Assembly (NCBI RefSeq): GCF_000585495.1
Contig: NZ_CP007264.1
Coordinates: 1,178,001-1,242,000, forward strand
Length of the DNA stretch: 64,000 nucleotides
Direction: 5' to 3'
From: Thermococcus nautili
GTDB lineage: Archaea > Methanobacteriota_B > Thermococci > Thermococcales > Thermococcaceae
In this document: positions 22,594-31,845 of the stretch, piece after piece
Position numbering within the stretch: position 1 is the first letter of the stretch
Layout of the letters: every line of letters starts with the position of its first letter
Program-made: the position numbers and the translations under genes
Notes under the pieces: generated by a model
Seen by the model: the letters and a program-made list of their open reading frames with translations, nothing else
Told to the model about the DNA's origin: nothing
Databases searched by the model: none

Positions 22594-23504
22594 GAAGGCT
22601 TCTCTCATTCGCGGTCATCCTCGTGCTCCTGCTGACCTTTCCAAGGCTCAGGACGCTAACGCCACTCGTGGTTCTAAGCGGGAGCATGGAGCCCTACTTT
22701 AACCCCGGTGACATGGTCTTAATCGAGCCGGTGAACGCCTCCGGTGTTCAAATCGGGGACGTGGTGGCCTTCCATCCGGCGTGGGCTAAGGGAGAAGAGG
22801 CGCGCAATACACTGTACACCCATAGGGTCGTTGGCATAATCAGGAACGCAACCGGTTTATACTTCGTCACCAAGGGGGACAACAACGAGGAAAATGACCC
22901 CGCGCCAGTTCCCGCCCAGAACGTCGTCGGGAAGGTCACCATCGTCCTTCCTTATCTTGGCTATATGACGAGGCACAATCCGGATAGGAGGGTGCTCCTG
23001 GCTGTTTACGTGCTGTTCATTTTGCTCCCGGGAATTTACATACTCGTGTCTACGCTTCGAGAGCTCTCTGAGCGTCCAGTAGTGGCGCGGAGGAAAGAAC
23101 GCCTCCAGCTAATTAGCTCAAGGTATTCCCGTCTTGTTTTCCCCAAGAAAGCTCTCTCCATCTTCATAGGTTTTCTGCTGTTTTTCACTGTCTTACTAAC
23201 CCCCCGGCTTGATTCGGCCAGGGATGGGTTTGCCAACGGCGGAAAACTGCCGGTGCTCCTAATCTCCGGGGGAGTTCCTGGATACGTTTACCTCAACCCC
23301 GGCGACTCCTGCGCCTGCAACTACACCTACGCAGTAAACGCCGTCCTGCCGGTTCAGTGGCTTGTCCTTCTCTCCGGGATTCCTCTTTTTCCCCGGTCGC
23401 TCGCTCTTCTCCTAGCTCTGCTCTCAACTCTCATGCTGTATCCTCTCTGGACGTCCAGGTTCCCGAACGTGGAGGTGAAAAGGCATGGACCCCGCTTTAT
23501 TTGA
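22590..23504 (+). CDS. SipW/ER-type signal peptidase I with extra C-terminal membrane domain
   Basis: A 304-residue membrane protein. The first half is an archaeal/ER-type signal peptidase: membrane anchor (about residues 5-20), catalytic serine S32 in SGSMEP, catalytic histidine H78 in YTHRV replacing the bacterial lysine, and the conserved TKGDNNEENDP. It should process the SipW-type signals of the neighbouring proteins. The second half (about 135-290) adds four or more hydrophobic segments around an exported loop with CAC, and ordinary signal peptidases lack this. The ATG at 22590 overlaps the previous stop codon; GGTGGTG upstream supports it. Confidence 0.83.
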   Translation: MRRLLSFAVILVLLLTFPRLRTLTPLVVLSGSMEPYFNPGDMVLIEPVNASGVQIGDVVAFHPAWAKGEEARNTLYTHRVVGIIRNATGLYFVTKGDNNEENDPAPVPAQNVVGKVTIVLPYLGYMTRHNPDRRVLLAVYVLFILLPGIYILVSTLRELSERPVVARRKERLQLISSRYSRLVFPKKALSIFIGFLLFFTVLLTPRLDSARDGFANGGKLPVLLISGGVPGYVYLNPGDSCACNYTYAVNAVLPVQWLVLLSGIPLFPRSLALLLALLSTLMLYPLWTSRFPNVEVKRHGPRFI

Positions 23505-24507
23505 AGTCCTTCTTAAAATTAGGCGGAACTGGCTGGCCGTTTTCCTCGTTTCCCTGCTACTCTCCGGGGCGCTGGCGTACGCCTACACGGTGACCCCTGC
23601 CGTCGTCCGGGAAACCTCAAAGGTCTCCAAGCCCCTCTACCGCTGGGGCGGTGTTCTCAACGCTTCCGCCGTCGTTGCAAAGGAGAACCCCATCTGGTCT
23701 TTGGGGGAGAGGGTTAGCCTTCCCATTTACCCCCTCGACGTCACCCCCGTGCTTGAGCCTACGCTAACATGGAAAATCTACGCCAAATCCGCCGACGTCA
23801 ACGTCACCGCTCACATGGAAGTTCTCTATTACGTCTCCTACAACGGCGAAAGGCTGTTTGAGAAGGTGTACAACGCCTCTTCGGCATCGGGACGTAACGG
23901 AGTTGTCCTTTCAATTCCGGTCAACGTCTCCGATGTCGTTTCAAGGATTGAGGCCGATGTGGCTTTCCTGAAGTTGCCCCGCTTTGAGAGCGGTATCGAG
24001 GTGAAAGGGGACTTCTCCTACTCGGGAACCGTCGAAGGAAGGCCCGTTTCGGGAAGCGGTTCCCTGAACGGAAACGTTAAGGTGTCCTATGGCTCGGTCT
24101 ACACCTTCACCGGTGACGCCGTCAACGGCACGGGCACGTACACTGAAACCGTAACCTTCACGAGGCCGGTCAACCGCGTAAAGCGCACACTGCTCCTCGG
24201 GGGCTCTGTCCTGGCCCTCGCCCTGGCCATTGTGGCGCTTGTGTTGAGGTTCCGTTTCAACCCCTCCCCGGAGGAGGTGGAAAGGGTCAGGGCCATGGCG
24301 GAGCTCAGGCGGTACGGCAAGTGGATAAGCACTGGAAAGCTCCCTGAAAGCTACGTCCACTCACCGCCCAAGGTGGAGTTCCCAAGCCTTGGAGACCTCG
24401 TTGAAACGGCCATTGACCACGGGAAGAGGGTAATCCACGACCCGGAAAGGGGACTTTACTTCTTCGTTGACGGGGGAGTTCTCTACATCTTCTCTCCGAA
24501 ATCCTAA
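23485..24507 (+). CDS. DUF5305-like bitopic membrane protein
   Basis: A 340-residue protein with an N-terminal membrane helix (about residues 16-36), a large extracytoplasmic beta-rich domain with several possible N-glycosylation sites (about 37-230), a second helix (about 232-252) and a cytoplasmic tail of about 85 residues. This is the layout of DUF5305 proteins, which in archaea often sit beside SipW-like peptidases. It overlaps the peptidase gene by 20 bases and closes the operon. A role in anchoring or exporting the fibre subunits is an inference; no enzymatic motif is visible. Confidence 0.72.
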   Translation: MDPALFEVLLKIRRNWLAVFLVSLLLSGALAYAYTVTPAVVRETSKVSKPLYRWGGVLNASAVVAKENPIWSLGERVSLPIYPLDVTPVLEPTLTWKIYAKSADVNVTAHMEVLYYVSYNGERLFEKVYNASSASGRNGVVLSIPVNVSDVVSRIEADVAFLKLPRFESGIEVKGDFSYSGTVEGRPVSGSGSLNGNVKVSYGSVYTFTGDAVNGTGTYTETVTFTRPVNRVKRTLLLGGSVLALALAIVALVLRFRFNPSPEEVERVRAMAELRRYGKWISTGKLPESYVHSPPKVEFPSLGDLVETAIDHGKRVIHDPERGLYFFVDGGVLYIFSPKS

Positions 24508-24554
24508 CGAAAGCCTTTTTTACATCCCCTTTCAGTTACCCCCAGGTGAGAATT

Positions 24555-27302
24555 ATGAGCATGGACATGACCACGAGAATGTTTAAAGAGGAAGGCTGGA
24601 TAAGGAAGCGGTGCCCCAAGTGTGGGAAGTTCTTCTGGACGCTCGACCCGGACAGGGAAACCTGCGGCGACCCGCCCTGTGACGAGTACCAGTTCATAGG
24701 AAAGCCCGGCATACCGAAGAAGTACACCCTCGACGAGATGCGTGAGAAGTTCCTGAGCTTCTTCGAGAAGCACGGCCACGGAAGGGTCAAGCGCTACCCT
24801 GTTCTTCCGCGCTGGAGGGATGATGTCCTCCTCGTCGGCGCTTCAATCATGGACTTCCAGCCCTGGGTCATCAGCGGTGAGGCCGACCCGCCGGCGAACC
24901 CGCTCACGATAAGCCAGCCATCGATTCGCTTTACCGACATAGACAACGTCGGAATAACTGGCAGGCACTTCACGATTTTCGAGATGATGGCCCACCACGC
25001 CTTCAACTACCCGGGCAAGCCGATTTACTGGATGGACGAGACGGTTGAGCTCGCCTTCGAGTTCTTCACCAAGGAGCTGAAGATGAAGCCCGAGGACATA
25101 ACCTTCAAGGAAAACCCCTGGGCAGGCGGAGGAAACGCCGGACCGGCCTTTGAGGTGCTCTACCGCGGTCTGGAAGTGGCAACGCTCGTCTTCATGCAGT
25201 ACAAGAAGGCCCCGGAGAACGCCGACCCAAGTCAGGTGGTCGAGATAAAGGGCGACTATTACGTCCCGATGGAGACCCGCGTTGTTGACACCGGCTACGG
25301 CCTTGAGAGGCTCGTCTGGATGAGCCACGGCACTCCAACGGCCTACGACGCCGTTCTTGGCTACGTCATCGAACCGCTCAAGAAGATGGCCGGCGTTGAA
25401 AAGATAGACGAGCGCATTTTGATGGAGAACTCTCGCCTTGCCGGAATGTTCGACATCGAGGACATGGGCGACCTGAGGTATTTGAGGGAGCAGGTGGCAA
25501 AGCGCGTTGGCATAACCGTCGAGGAGCTTGAGAAGGCCGTTAGGCCCTACGAGTTAATCTACGCCATAGCTGACCACACGAAGGCCCTAACCTTCATGCT
25601 CGCCGACGGCGTAATCCCGTCCAACGTCAAGGCCGGCTATCTGGCGAGGCTTCTCATCAGGAAGAGCATAAGGCACCTCCGCGAGCTCGGCCTCGAGATA
25701 CCGCTCGCTGAAATCGTCGCGATGCACATAAAGGAGCTCTCACCGACGTTCCCCGAGTTCAAGGAGATGGAGGACGTTATACTAGACATCATCAACGTCG
25801 AGGAGAAGCGTTACCACGAGACCCTCAGGCGCGGAAGCGACCTGGTGAAGCGCGAGATAGCCAAGCTCAAGAAGAAGGGCATCAACGAGCTCCCGCTCGA
25901 AAAGCTCATTCTCTTCTACGAGAGCCACGGTCTAACGCCGGAGATAGTGGCAGAAGTGGCGCAGAAGGAAGGTATAAAGGTCGAGATTCCGGACAACTTC
26001 TATACGCTCGTGGCGAAGCAGGCCGAGAAGACCGAGAAGAAGACCGCCGCTGAGTACGTGGTGGACTTCGAGCTCGTTAAGGACTTACCCGAGACGAGGA
26101 CGCTCTACTACGAGGACCCCTTCATGAAGGAGTTCGATGCGGAAGTCGTTAAGGTCATAGACGACTGGGTCGTGCTCAACCAGACGGCCTTCTATCCGGA
26201 GGGTGGCGGTCAGCCCTACGACACCGGAACGCTCGAGGTTAACGGCGAGGAAGTCAAGGTCACCAACGTCCAGAAGGTCGGAAAGGTAATCCTCCACAGG
26301 GTCGAGAAGCCGGAGCTCTTCAAGCCGGGCGTTAAGGTTCATGGAAAGCTCGACTGGGACAGGAGAATCCAGCACATGCGCCACCACACGGGAACGCATG
26401 TCCTCATGGGCGCGCTCGTCAGGGTTCTTGGAAAGCACGTCTGGCAAGCTGGAAGTCAGCTCCACAAGGACTGGGCGAGGCTGGACATCTCCCACTACAA
26501 GCGCATAACCGAGGAGGAGCTCAGGGAGATAGAGCGCCTCGCCAACCGCGTCGTCATGGAGAACAGGAAGGTGACCTGGGAGTGGCTTCCGAGGACCGAA
26601 GCAGAAATGAAGTACGGCTTCCGCCTTTACCAGGGTGGCGTCGTTCCGGGAAGGGTCATCAGGGTGCTCAAGATAGAGGACTGGGACGTTCAGGCCTGCG
26701 GTGGAACGCACCTGCCGAACACGGGCTTAATAGGTCCGATTAAGATTCTCCGCACCGAGAGAATCCAGGACGGCGTTGAGAGGATAATCTTCGCCGCTGG
26801 AGAGGCCGCGATAGACTGGATGCAGGAGACCGAGAAGTTGCTCAAGAAGACCGCTGAAATCTTCCGCGTGCCGCCGGAGAAGGTACCGGAGACAGCCGAG
26901 AGGTTCTTCAACGAGTGGAAGGAGGCCAGGAAGGAGGTCGAGAAGCTCAGGAAGGAGCTTGCCAAGCTCCTCGTCTACGAGCTGGAGAACAAGGTTGAGA
27001 AGGTAGGTGAGGTAGAGTTCATCGGCGCGGTCGTTGAGGGCACGATGGACGACCTCCGCGAAGCGGCCAACAGGCTCAGGAAGGAGAAGCGCGTCGTTGT
27101 CCTCATAAGCAGGGAGGGCCACTTCGTTGTTGCAGTCGGCGATGGCCTCGACCTTAAAGCGGGAGAGCTGGCGAAAATAATAACCTCCGTCGCCGGCGGT
27201 GGCGGTGGTGGAAGGAAAGAACTCGCGCAGGGCAGGATAAAGAACCCGCTGAAGGCCGAGGAGGCGATAGAGGAGGTTAAGAAGAGGCTGTCGGGAAGTT
27301 AG
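24555..27302 (+). CDS. alaS: Alanyl-tRNA synthetase
   Basis: A 915-residue class II synthetase of the archaeal type. An N-terminal zinc-binding region (CPKCGKFF...CGDPPCDEY) precedes the catalytic core; the editing domain has HHTGTH and CGGTH zinc ligands, and a C-terminal DHHA1 domain carries the glycine-rich [16 protein letters not shown]. It charges tRNA-Ala and clears mischarged Ser/Gly-tRNA. AGGTGAGAATT precedes the ATG at 24555; GTG 24546 overlaps that site and is rejected. A free-standing editing relative, alaX, lies at 49206. Confidence 0.96.
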   Translation: MSMDMTTRMFKEEGWIRKRCPKCGKFFWTLDPDRETCGDPPCDEYQFIGKPGIPKKYTLDEMREKFLSFFEKHGHGRVKRYPVLPRWRDDVLLVGASIMDFQPWVISGEADPPANPLTISQPSIRFTDIDNVGITGRHFTIFEMMAHHAFNYPGKPIYWMDETVELAFEFFTKELKMKPEDITFKENPWAGGGNAGPAFEVLYRGLEVATLVFMQYKKAPENADPSQVVEIKGDYYVPMETRVVDTGYGLERLVWMSHGTPTAYDAVLGYVIEPLKKMAGVEKIDERILMENSRLAGMFDIEDMGDLRYLREQVAKRVGITVEELEKAVRPYELIYAIADHTKALTFMLADGVIPSNVKAGYLARLLIRKSIRHLRELGLEIPLAEIVAMHIKELSPTFPEFKEMEDVILDIINVEEKRYHETLRRGSDLVKREIAKLKKKGINELPLEKLILFYESHGLTPEIVAEVAQKEGIKVEIPDNFYTLVAKQAEKTEKKTAAEYVVDFELVKDLPETRTLYYEDPFMKEFDAEVVKVIDDWVVLNQTAFYPEGGGQPYDTGTLEVNGEEVKVTNVQKVGKVILHRVEKPELFKPGVKVHGKLDWDRRIQHMRHHTGTHVLMGALVRVLGKHVWQAGSQLHKDWARLDISHYKRITEEELREIERLANRVVMENRKVTWEWLPRTEAEMKYGFRLYQGGVVPGRVIRVLKIEDWDVQACGGTHLPNTGLIGPIKILRTERIQDGVERIIFAAGEAAIDWMQETEKLLKKTAEIFRVPPEKVPETAERFFNEWKEARKEVEKLRKELAKLLVYELENKVEKVGEVEFIGAVVEGTMDDLREAANRLRKEKRVVVLISREGHFVVAVGDGLDLKAGELAKIITSVAGGGGGGRKELAQGRIKNPLKAEEAIEEVKKRLSGS

Positions 27303-27364
27303 GTTTTTATACTGTATTTTATTACTTAACTTGTCATAATGTTGAAGAATTAAAGGTGAGTAAT

Positions 27365-27655
27365 ATGAAAGAGGTTATCATTTTATTTAGATGCTCAATA
27401 ATTCAGGGAAATAGAATTAAAGTGAAAGAAGTGAAAGTTACCAAGGAATATGCAAACAGGAAGTGTGAAACTCTAGTAAAATTCCCAGAGGGTTGGTCTC
27501 TTAATGATATTGAAAGATGTCTATTATACACTTGGGGATGCTATAAACTCAATGGTAAGTATGTGGGAGATAACTTTTATTTAAGCTTTGATTGTTCTGA
27601 GTCTTATCACTTTGATTTTGATTATAATGAGTGTTACGTAGAGTTGATATTATAA
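27365..27655 (+). CDS. AT-rich hypothetical protein
   Basis: A 96-residue protein of unknown function. The gene is far richer in A and T than its neighbours and uses codons such as ATA, TTA and AAT freely, which points to recent gain. It has seven cysteines and a tyrosine/aspartate-rich C-terminus (FDCSESYHFDFDYNECYVELIL). AAAGGTGAGTAAT before the ATG at 27365 and a TATA-like TTTTTATACTG (about 27303-27313) support expression. There is no membrane segment or known motif. It may belong with the nuclease-like gene just downstream. Confidence 0.55.
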   Translation: MKEVIILFRCSIIQGNRIKVKEVKVTKEYANRKCETLVKFPEGWSLNDIERCLLYTWGCYKLNGKYVGDNFYLSFDCSESYHFDFDYNECYVELIL

Positions 27656-27675
27656 GGGGGGTTAAGCACTTAGAG

Positions 27676-28044
27676 GTGTCCTCAATCAAGGTCAAAACCC
27701 TAACCCGTCAGATAATCGCGCTCGCCGATGAGCTCGGCTTCAAGGCCGTTCCCGAGTACCGAACGCCGGACGGCACGAGGATAGACGTGGCGATACTCGA
27801 CGGTGAGAGGAAGCTTTTGGCGATAGAACTCGAAGCATCTTTTAAGTGGTTTCCTCAGAGGGTTCTCTACGACGTTGTCAAGGCCCACCGCGCCGGCTTC
27901 CCCGAGCTGTGGGTGGTAACACCTTTTAGAGCTAGTCCCGGCTGGGTTCTCAAATACGCAGAGGAACTCGGCATTTCTGTCAGGATAATGGGAGAAGAAA
28001 AGGTTCTCTCGGAGCTCAGGACTTCTCTTCCTTCCGGTACTTGA
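27676..28044 (+). CDS. PD-(D/E)XK-like nuclease-fold protein
   Basis: About 122 residues. The sequence RIDVAILDGERKLLAIELEAS (D, then ExE after a short loop) matches the core of PD-(D/E)XK nucleases, with the lysine replaced, followed by a helix containing FKWFPQRVLYDVVKAHRAG and the strand LWVVTPF. It could be a nuclease, a restriction-endonuclease-like remnant or an inactive relative. The start is uncertain: GTG 27676 is used here, while GTG 27631 would overlap the upstream gene and has no ribosome-binding site. The 3' end overlaps the convergent gene by 29 bases. Confidence 0.55.
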   Translation: MSSIKVKTLTRQIIALADELGFKAVPEYRTPDGTRIDVAILDGERKLLAIELEASFKWFPQRVLYDVVKAHRAGFPELWVVTPFRASPGWVLKYAEELGISVRIMGEEKVLSELRTSLPSGT

Positions 28045-28480
28045 TGTAAATGACGTCTTCGGCGTGCCAGAACGGGGCCTTTTCGCCGATAACCTTTATC
28101 TCGGGGCTCTCGCCTTCGTAGATTATCCTCCGCGTGAGCTCCTCCGGGAGCTGGAACTGAACGTACACCTCGGCGGGAACGCTGTCCTTGTCAACGGTAA
28201 TCTTGAACGTATCCGTTCCCCGGTAGTCCCTGTCTCCGTAGCGGACGAGGTAGCTCGTTCCCTCCGGGAACTGTATCGTCAGCTCGAAGGAGCTTATCTT
28301 GGGCTTTATGTGCATTGTGAAGAGTCCATAGCCGTCTTTTGTGATAAATGTGATGCTCTGGTTGTCTATATAGAACACTTCTTTGTATTCAATGGTCGCT
28401 GGCGGCAGCTGGGCTGTCTCAAATGCGTACGCGACGAGTGCAATCGTGATAATCGCCATGATAGCGAGGGCCTTGTTCAT
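28016..28480 (-). CDS. Hypothetical exported or membrane-anchored protein
   Basis: A 154-residue protein with one hydrophobic N-terminal segment (about residues 3-19) and a predicted beta-rich extracytoplasmic body (about 30-135), ending in a basic tail. There is no lipoprotein cysteine and no known domain. GGGTGACAGGG precedes the ATG at 28480; GTG at 28489 overlaps the ribosome-binding site. It is convergent with the nuclease-like gene, overlapping its 3' end. The function is unknown. Confidence 0.6.
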   Translation of the reverse strand: MNKALAIMAIITIALVAYAFETAQLPPATIEYKEVFYIDNQSITFITKDGYGLFTMHIKPKISSFELTIQFPEGTSYLVRYGDRDYRGTDTFKITVDKDSVPAEVYVQFQLPEELTRRIIYEGESPEIKVIGEKAPFWHAEDVIYIKYRKEEKS

Positions 28481-28555
28481 CCCTGTCACCCAAGAAACTT
28501 TGTTTCGGCCGGTTATTAACGCTTTTGTGTAGGTGGTTACGCCGAAAAAACGAAA

Positions 28556-29308
28556 TTAAAGGCCCGTTGGTTCGTCTATGAAGAAGACGCTCAGCCCAAA
28601 GCGCTCCCTAACGAGCTCCATCAGGGCCTTAACGCCGAGAGTCTCGGTCTTGTAATGCCCTGCAACCAAAACGCTCTGGGGCAGGTCGAGGGCCGTCAGA
28701 TAGTCCGCGTGCGTGAACTCTCCCGTTATGAGGAGGTCTATTCCCCTCCTGCGGGCCTCCTCCAGTGCAAAGGCTCCGGCCCCGCTTATCGCGCCGACGG
28801 TTTTAATCTCCCTCTCCCCGAACTCGTAGGTTTTGACGGTCGTGTCGAGCTTTTCAGCTATAACCTGAGCCACTTTCTCAATCGGCTGTGGCTCTTCGAA
28901 CTCGCCGTAGAAGCCTATGCTCAGTCCCCTGTACTCGCCGAAGGGCTCTTTGGGCTCCAGACCGAGGAGTTTGAGCAGGCCGACGTTGTTGCCGACTTCC
29001 GGGTGCGCATCGAGGGGCAGGTGAGCCACGTAGAGGTTCAGGCCGTTTTCGATTAGCGCTTTCAGCCTTTTGTAGTGGATACCTGTTATATAATTAAGGC
29101 CTCCCCAAATCATTCCGTGATGCACTACCAGCATGTCGGCCTTTCCCTTAGCGGCCCTCTCGATTGTTCTGAGCGTCGTATCAACGGCAAACGCTACCCT
29201 CTCAACCTCAGTCTTTCCCTCCACCTGCAGTCCGTTGCTCGACTTGTCGGGATAAGCCGAAACCTGAAGGTATTCGTTGAGGAAAGCGACCAGCTCGTCG
29301 CGGTTCAT
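28556..29308 (-). CDS. Nif3-like dinuclear metal centre protein
   Basis: A 250-residue protein of the NIF3/YbgI family (GTP cyclohydrolase I type 2 homologue). The metal ligands are visible in VVHHGMIW near residue 65, in AHLPLDAHPEVGNN, and in the late GHYKTETLGVKAL. The family forms toroidal hexamers with a two-metal site; its true reaction is still debated. The ATG at 29308 follows GGTGATAGCC. Two tandem palindromes lie over its predicted transcription start. Confidence 0.87.
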   Translation of the reverse strand: MNRDELVAFLNEYLQVSAYPDKSSNGLQVEGKTEVERVAFAVDTTLRTIERAAKGKADMLVVHHGMIWGGLNYITGIHYKRLKALIENGLNLYVAHLPLDAHPEVGNNVGLLKLLGLEPKEPFGEYRGLSIGFYGEFEEPQPIEKVAQVIAEKLDTTVKTYEFGEREIKTVGAISGAGAFALEEARRRGIDLLITGEFTHADYLTALDLPQSVLVAGHYKTETLGVKALMELVRERFGLSVFFIDEPTGL

Positions 29309-29319
29309 GGCTATCACCT

Positions 29320-29350
29320 ATTCACTTGGTGAATTATTCAGTAACTGAAT
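29320..29350 (-). promoter_or_regulatory. Tandem 6-3-6 palindromes between nif3-like gene and elp3
   Basis: Two perfect inverted repeats stand 1 base apart: ATTCAC-TTG-GTGAAT (29320-29334) and ATTCAG-TAA-CTGAAT (29336-29350). They share the half-site ATTCA and are spaced 16 bases centre to centre. A shared TATA-like TTTTAAAA (29364-29372) would start the nif3-like transcript near 29340, inside the repeats, and the elp3 transcript near 29396. Repression of the nif3-like gene by a dimeric regulator is the simplest reading. Confidence 0.6.
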
Positions 29351-29404
29351 ATGCCCCACAAACCCTTTTAAAACCCCGCCCTACATCGAGCGAGAGGTGT
29401 CGCT

Positions 29405-31177
29405 ATGGATGAGAGATTCCAAGAGGCAGTTAGAGAGCTTGCGAGACTCGTGATGGAGGGCGAGATTAAGAGCAGGGACGAGCTCAACCGCTGGAAGATT
29501 AAAATAGCTAGGAAGTATCATCTCTCAAAGATTCCGGGCAATTCCGATATCCTGAAGGCCATTCCTGAGGAGAGGCGCGAGGAGTTCAGGGACTTGCTGA
29601 AGAGAAAGCCAACGAGGACGATAAGTGGCGTCGCGGTCGTTGCCATGATGACGAAGCCCTTTCCCTGCCCCCATGGCAGGTGTATATACTGTCCCGGTGG
29701 GCCGAGCGTCGGTTCGCCCCAGAGCTACACGGGAAGGGAGCCTTCCGCTTTGAGGGCGATTCAGAGCGCTTACCATCCTTACATCATCATGATGCGTCGC
29801 CTTAAACAGCTCACCGACATAGGCCACGACGTTGACAAGGTCGAGGTCATAATCCAGGGCGGGACCTTTCCGGCGGTTGACCTGGACTACCAGGAGTGGT
29901 TCATCAAGTGCGCCTTTAAGGCTATGAACGACTTCCCGCACTTCAAAGATGTAGAGAACCTCGAGGAGAAGCTGATTAGGCTGATAGTGAAGAAGGACGA
30001 GTCCGTTTTTGAGGAGGACCCGAAGTTCCGCGAGGCGTGGCTCAAAACTCACTCCAAGCCCTACTACTACCTTGAAGACGAGCAGAGGAAGAACGAGAAA
30101 GCTAAGGTCAGGATGGTAGGCCTTACGATAGAGACAAGGCCCGACTGGGCCTTCGAGAGGCAGATTGACAGGATGCTCAAGCTCGGAACGACGCGCGTTG
30201 AGCTTGGAGTCCAGACGGTCTTCAACTTCATCCACGAGAGGACCAAGCGCGGTCACGGCGTCGAGGAGATAGTGAAGGCCACACAGCTCCTCCGCGATGC
30301 TGGATTGAAAATCAACTACCACATAATGCCTGGTCTGCCGGGGAGCAACTTCGAGCGTGACCTATACACCTTCAGGACGATTTTCGAGGATTCCCGCTTT
30401 AGACCGGACATGCTCAAGGTTTACCCGACGCTCGTAACCAAGGACGCCCCCCTTTACCGCTGGTGGAAGGAAGGTAAATATCGCCCATACCGCACGGAAG
30501 AAGCCGTTGAGCTCCTCGTTGAGGCTTACAAGCTCTTCCCGAAGTGGGTTAGGGTAATGAGAATCCAGCGCGACATTCCAGTTCAGCTCATCGTTGACGG
30601 CGTCAAGCACTCGAACCTCGGCCAGCTGGTCTTCAACGAGCTGATAAAGCGCGGTATAAGGCCGAGGGAGATTCGCTTTAGGGAAGTCGGCCACATGATG
30701 GAGAAGTTCGGAATCCAGCCGGAGGTTGAGCATATAAAGCTCCTCCGCGAGGACTACGGGGCATCTGGCGGAAGGGAGATTTTCCTAAGCTTTGAAGATA
30801 CCAAGAACGACATCCTAATCGGATTCCTCCGCCTCAGAATTCCGAGCGAAAAGGCCCACAGAAAGGAGATAAACTGCTGTTCCTCGGCGATAGTCAGGGA
30901 ACTCCATGTTTACGGCCCGCTCGTGCCGATTGGCGGGAAGCCACGCTATGAGTGGCAGCACCGCGGCTATGGAAGGGAGCTTCTGGCCGAGGCTGAAAGA
31001 ATCGCCCGCGAGGAGTTCGACGTCAAGAAGATGCTCGTAATCAGCGGCGTTGGCGTCAGAGAGTATTACAGAAAGTTCGGCTACCGGAAGAACGGCCCCT
31101 ACGTTGCAAAGAGGCTCGATAAGGGCTACGCCGAATATAAAAAGAGCGGGGAGTTCGACGCGCACCTGAACACTTAA
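29405..31177 (+). CDS. elp3: tRNA uridine(34) acetyltransferase, archaeal Elp3
   Basis: A 590-residue enzyme with a radical SAM domain, whose iron-sulfur cysteines are C88, C93 and C96 (CPHGRCIYC), and a C-terminal GNAT acetyltransferase domain (about 440-580) with HRGYGRELLAEAERIA. Elp3 makes the carboxymethyl side chain of wobble uridine from acetyl-CoA and SAM. Archaeal Elp3 acts alone, without the other Elongator subunits. GAGAGGTGTCGCT precedes ATG 29405. The 3' end overlaps the convergent HdeD-like gene by 4 bases. Confidence 0.95.
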   Translation: MDERFQEAVRELARLVMEGEIKSRDELNRWKIKIARKYHLSKIPGNSDILKAIPEERREEFRDLLKRKPTRTISGVAVVAMMTKPFPCPHGRCIYCPGGPSVGSPQSYTGREPSALRAIQSAYHPYIIMMRRLKQLTDIGHDVDKVEVIIQGGTFPAVDLDYQEWFIKCAFKAMNDFPHFKDVENLEEKLIRLIVKKDESVFEEDPKFREAWLKTHSKPYYYLEDEQRKNEKAKVRMVGLTIETRPDWAFERQIDRMLKLGTTRVELGVQTVFNFIHERTKRGHGVEEIVKATQLLRDAGLKINYHIMPGLPGSNFERDLYTFRTIFEDSRFRPDMLKVYPTLVTKDAPLYRWWKEGKYRPYRTEEAVELLVEAYKLFPKWVRVMRIQRDIPVQLIVDGVKHSNLGQLVFNELIKRGIRPREIRFREVGHMMEKFGIQPEVEHIKLLREDYGASGGREIFLSFEDTKNDILIGFLRLRIPSEKAHRKEINCCSSAIVRELHVYGPLVPIGGKPRYEWQHRGYGRELLAEAERIAREEFDVKKMLVISGVGVREYYRKFGYRKNGPYVAKRLDKGYAEYKKSGEFDAHLNT

Positions 31178-31731
31178 GCAGGAACCCCGCTTTTCTCCCC
31201 TTCTGCCTTCGCCGCCAGCGCTATCGCTATGAAGTTGGCACCGCTCATTATGAGGTCAACGGACACGAACAGTCCAATCGCCCAGAGGCTCGACCAGGGC
31301 CACTGGAGCACTATCAGGACGCCGAGGAATATCGTCAGGACTCCCGAGAGTGTCATCAGCGCCCACTGGCTTATATCTCTGTTCTGGAAGGCAACGCCAA
31401 TCCTTATCGCGCCTATTGCAATCAGCGAGAACCCGAGGACGAGCGTTAGTATCGTCGTCGCGAGAACGGGGTTCTCAAGGGTCGCTATACCGCCGATGAC
31501 GTAGATAACGCCCATGAGGATGTGCAGGCCCCTGCTCTTCCAGTCCCTGGCCTTTGCTATTCCCTGCACAATCTGGAGCGCTCCGGCGACGAGCATGAAG
31601 GCTCCGAAGATGGCAACGCTCGTTATCGTCACCAGCGGCAGGAGGAGCAGGCCGGCGAATCCGAGGGTTACGAAGATTATTCCAAGGCCCAGCAGCCATG
31701 CCCAGTTCTTCTTGAGCTCACCGTACTCCAT
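31174..31731 (-). CDS. HdeD/DUF308-family membrane protein
   Basis: A 185-residue protein with six hydrophobic helices arranged as three repeats of paired helices, the layout of the HdeD/DUF308 family (acid-resistance membrane protein in Escherichia coli). The role in archaea is unknown. The segments GIIFVTLGFAGLLLLP and GVLTIFLGVLIVLQWPWSSLWAIGLF show the repeat. GGAGGTGGTAGA precedes the ATG at 31731, which is preferred to the upstream start at 31755. Confidence 0.8.
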   Translation of the reverse strand: MEYGELKKNWAWLLGLGIIFVTLGFAGLLLLPLVTITSVAIFGAFMLVAGALQIVQGIAKARDWKSRGLHILMGVIYVIGGIATLENPVLATTILTLVLGFSLIAIGAIRIGVAFQNRDISQWALMTLSGVLTIFLGVLIVLQWPWSSLWAIGLFVSVDLIMSGANFIAIALAAKAEGEKSGVPA

Positions 31732-31845
31732 TCTACCACCTCCAAGTTTTTTCACAAAAAGTAACTTTAACTGCTTAAAAAGTTTTCTGTAATTTAGTTA
31801 CTAAAATATCGAGAGCTTTATAAAGGGAGAGCCCAACACTCGCCC

